DNA from: an uncultured Saprospiraceae bacterium
GTDB taxonomy: Bacteria; Bacteroidota; Bacteroidia; Chitinophagales; Saprospiraceae
DNA: 48,204 nucleotides
Reading direction: 5' to 3'
Assembly: GCA_938001865.1 (NCBI GenBank)
Contig: CALLAW010000018.1
Span: 1 to 48,204, forward strand
In this document: piece after piece, positions 45,881 to 48,204 of the stretch
How the letters are laid out: each line of letters starts with the position of its first letter
Position numbering within the stretch: the first letter of the stretch is position 1
Program-made: the position numbers and the translations under genes
Notes under the pieces: generated by a model
The model's input: only the letters and a program-made list of their open reading frames with translations
The model's database searches: none
What the model was told of the DNA's origin: nothing

Positions 45881-46066
45881 GACAACTACCAGTTTTGGTA
45901 TAGTTATGCATAGATCAGATATGTATAAGATGCAGTAATACAGTGCATTACAACTGAGTTAAATATTTAATCTAAAATATATAGATTTTTAGTATACGTA
46001 GAGTTTCAATATAAGCCTACGCTTTGCTATCTTTATGAGGTTGAGAGGATTAACCCCGTCTTTCAA

Positions 46067-46083
46067 TGGTAATTTAATTACCA
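46067..46083. promoter_or_regulatory. Palindromic site upstream of the large secreted protein
   Basis: Perfect 7-bp arms TGGTAAT and ATTACCA around TTA, 157 bases before the ATG. Could be an operator; no second copy was found. Confidence 0.2.
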
Positions 46084-46240
46084 AAATCTAACCAACTCAT
46101 GAGCAATCTGAACACTGCACTTGGCGATTTCTCTTCGCATAATACTAAGTCTTCTTACTTAGTTCAATTTCCTTTTTGTTCGATTTCTTTGTGTTTTGCA
46201 TTTCCCAATAACCATTTCACATCTACAAACACTTGAATCC

Positions 46241-48204
46241 ATGAACAGTATTCTCAATAGTCATTCTGACTTCGTCTCAAGTCAATCAGTAGCCTTAAGC
46301 CCACACTATAGAATTGTTAATCTATTATTGCTTGGATGCATAGGATTTTTAACATTAATGAGTCTCAACTTGCAAGCCCAGGGTCCATGTGGGCTGGGTG
46401 TAGGTACCATATTGTTTGATGAAGACTTTGAAGATGAGTCTGACGGGGATGTGTCAGGGACTGATGCTAATGGTATAGCATGGAGTGCAACGTGTACTGG
46501 ATGTGCAGCAGGTGATATATTCGAAGTCGACACTGCGAATGGTAATGCATCAGGATGTAACGGGACGAATGGATTGAGAGGAAATGATACTAATGGACCT
46601 GCTGTGTTTTCTGTAAGTGGTCTAGATGTTTCTAATTGTGATGTGATATATTTTGACTTTGAGTATTGCTCTACTGGATACACAGGGTCTGGCAACTTAG
46701 AGTGTTTTGACGAATGTGGTGGATGTTCCGGAGTGCCATCTGAAGGTGTGTCCAATGGTGGCTGTAATAACTGCTGGGATTTTCTTTATGGAGAAATTGA
46801 TTGGGGAAACGGTTCGTCGCAAGTCGTACTTCTTGGTGACGATTGTACAGCTCCAGCATCAGGAACTACTGGATCGCCAGTATGTAGCTCAGCTGATGTT
46901 GATGGCAATGTCATCCCAGCGACTGATCTTACAGATGTGGATCTCAATATCGTGATGGCGATGTGGGCTGGTACTGAAAACATGAAAATAGATAATATTG
47001 TAATGATCTGTTATACTGAGGCTGAGGTTGCAGCATGCGCAGATCCAGCAATTGGTTCCGCTTGTGCAGAGCCACCCGCTGTTTGCCCAGTAGTAGGAGC
47101 ACTGTCAAATCCTGGAGATATTTGCGAAGGTTCGACTTTTGATCTCACAGCAAGTGGTCTTGATGATTTGGCATTGGCTGATAATAGTGAGGCAGACTTT
47201 GGAATTGACTTTGTTCATTTTGGTGCAGATAGTCCTTTACCTGCCGACATTTATACTGGTGGAATATTGTTGGGTACTGTCGCTTTTGCAGGTCTTACTG
47301 GCACTGATCCAAATCAAAGTGCAGCAATTACAGATAATACTCTTGCCCCTGGGACATATCAAATTTGCGCAATATTGGATGCTACACCTGGAGATATAGA
47401 TTGTAGGCCTTTAGCATGTATTTCTCTTACGATAAATTCGTTGCCTGATGCACCAATGATAGATGATATCGAGGTTTGCGATGGTGGTGATACTGAGATT
47501 GTGGTTCCAACTTCTGGTGGAGGTGGAGGAGTAGAAGAGATATTTATAGAGACATTTGAAGGATCACCTGCATTAACGACAAGTACGCCTCAATTTACCG
47601 ATGGAGGGACAGACTTTTTCATAGTCACAGATGGTTCAAATATAAGTGGGGGATATACTGTAACAGGATTTAATGGTACTCAGTATTTTGCAGGTCAAGA
47701 CATAGATGGAGAAGGAGCTAGTTTACCAGTCACTCTCTCATTTACAGGTATTGATATTACTGATTATACTGACTTGATGTTTAAAGGCCTTTTTGCCGAA
47801 GATGATGATGGTAATAATCAAGATTGGGATGCTGCTGACTATGTACACGTTGATTATCAAATTGACGGTGGCGCAGCTTCTCCACTTCTGTGGATAGAAG
47901 CTGATATTGCATCTGGAACCAATGGCGAACCAGCTGTAGATACTGATTTTGATGGAGTAGGAGACTCTCCGTTTATAACCTCTACTTTCCAACAGATAAC
48001 TGAAGCAATTGCAGGAACAGGAAGCACTCTTGATATTGTAATCACTTGGAATTTAAATTCAGGAGATGAAGATTTAGCTATTGACGATATCTCTATTTGT
48101 GGAATAGCACCAGTACTTTCTGCAAGTTATAACTTCTATACTGTTGATCCAGCAACAGACGATACAGCTGCTCCAGTCTCAACAGGCGGTAATACTTATG
48201 ACCC
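46241..48204 (+). CDS. Large secreted multidomain protein (3' partial)
   Basis: The frame is open from ATG 46241 to the right edge (654 codons and no stop). A long N-region, then a hydrophobic signal core (VNLLLLGCIGFLTLMSL) and likely cleavage after LQAQ. The mature part begins GPCGLGVGTILFDEDFEDES. It is low in Lys, rich in Asp, Gly, Thr and Cys, with two related modules: one opening with FDEDFED and one with FIETFEG (~residue 434). Between them is an Ig/beta-sandwich-like region (CEGSTFDLTASGL). Such proteins in Bacteroidota are usually exported by the type IX system, but the C-terminal sorting signal would lie outside the window. Adhesin or matrix role is inference. Confidence 0.85.
   Translation, partial: MNSILNSHSDFVSSQSVALSPHYRIVNLLLLGCIGFLTLMSLNLQAQGPCGLGVGTILFDEDFEDESDGDVSGTDANGIAWSATCTGCAAGDIFEVDTANGNASGCNGTNGLRGNDTNGPAVFSVSGLDVSNCDVIYFDFEYCSTGYTGSGNLECFDECGGCSGVPSEGVSNGGCNNCWDFLYGEIDWGNGSSQVVLLGDDCTAPASGTTGSPVCSSADVDGNVIPATDLTDVDLNIVMAMWAGTENMKIDNIVMICYTEAEVAACADPAIGSACAEPPAVCPVVGALSNPGDICEGSTFDLTASGLDDLALADNSEADFGIDFVHFGADSPLPADIYTGGILLGTVAFAGLTGTDPNQSAAITDNTLAPGTYQICAILDATPGDIDCRPLACISLTINSLPDAPMIDDIEVCDGGDTEIVVPTSGGGGGVEEIFIETFEGSPALTTSTPQFTDGGTDFFIVTDGSNISGGYTVTGFNGTQYFAGQDIDGEGASLPVTLSFTGIDITDYTDLMFKGLFAEDDDGNNQDWDAADYVHVDYQIDGGAASPLLWIEADIASGTNGEPAVDTDFDGVGDSPFITSTFQQITEAIAGTGSTLDIVITWNLNSGDEDLAIDDISICGIAPVLSASYNFYTVDPATDDTAAPVSTGGNTYD

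Larger units (their letters stand above)
45809..46240. other. Intergenic region before the large secreted protein
   Basis: 432 AT-rich bases. Contains the stem-loop at 45836-45863, a small stem TACCA/TGGTA near 45890, and a 17-base dyad TGGTAAT-TTA-ATTACCA at 46067-46083. No exact TANNTTTG in front of the next gene and no ORF worth calling. Confidence 0.5.

Overview
The window looks like a chromosomal segment of an aerobic member of the Bacteroidota, most likely of the Saprospiria type. This is inferred from four things. Alternative complex III (act) genes are fused to a caa3-type oxidase operon that ends in a DUF420 gene. Many genes have the Bacteroidota -7 promoter element TANNTTTG. There is a LytS/LytTR two-component pair. 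A very long secreted adhesin-like protein lies at the right edge. No mobile element, phage gene, CRISPR array or rRNA was seen.

Layout. 1-3.7 kb: three consecutive plus-strand genes of unusual architecture (coiled-coil repeat proteins and a double P-domain protein). Each ends in the same 81-residue helix-hairpin-helix (HhH) type domain. 4.0-5.7 kb (minus): LytTR response regulator and sensor kinase. 6.2-10.2 kb (plus): folE, fabD, a YqgE-family gene and an ABC-F ATPase. 10.4-12.6 kb (minus): a von Willebrand A protein and aroC. 12.7-16.0 kb (plus): mutS2 and a small DUF6438-like lipoprotein. 16.2-18.6 kb (minus): a COG2509-type flavoprotein and kdsA. 18.7-23.4 kb (plus): short malic enzyme, a second ABC-F protein with one degenerate ATP site, truA and thyA.

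23.4-40.6 kb is one long plus-strand respiratory block: actABCDEF, coxB, coxA, ctaB, two subunit III genes, a subunit IV gene, a cysteine-free SCO-like protein, DUF420 and a small CPMC membrane protein. Together these would move electrons from menaquinol through alternative complex III to a proton-pumping A1-type oxidase, and supply haem O/A and assembly functions. 40.7-42.2 kb (minus): a YebC-family gene and a LolD-like ATPase. 42.3 kb: tRNA-Leu(UAG). 42.4-45.8 kb: the classical tig-clpP-clpX proteostasis cluster. 46.2 kb to the end: the 5' part of a large secreted protein, cut by the window edge.

The most interesting signal is the 81-residue C-terminal HhH-type domain. It occurs four times: on the three clustered genes at 1-3.7 kb and again as an extra tail on the membrane subunit ActC 26 kb away. 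It behaves like a shared tag or adaptor joining otherwise unrelated proteins. Other oddities are an OmpA-type peptidoglycan-binding domain fused to oxidase subunit II, His-rich segments in several consecutive respiratory subunits, a cysteine-free SCO-like protein next to a CPMC mini-protein, and the asymmetric ABC-F protein.
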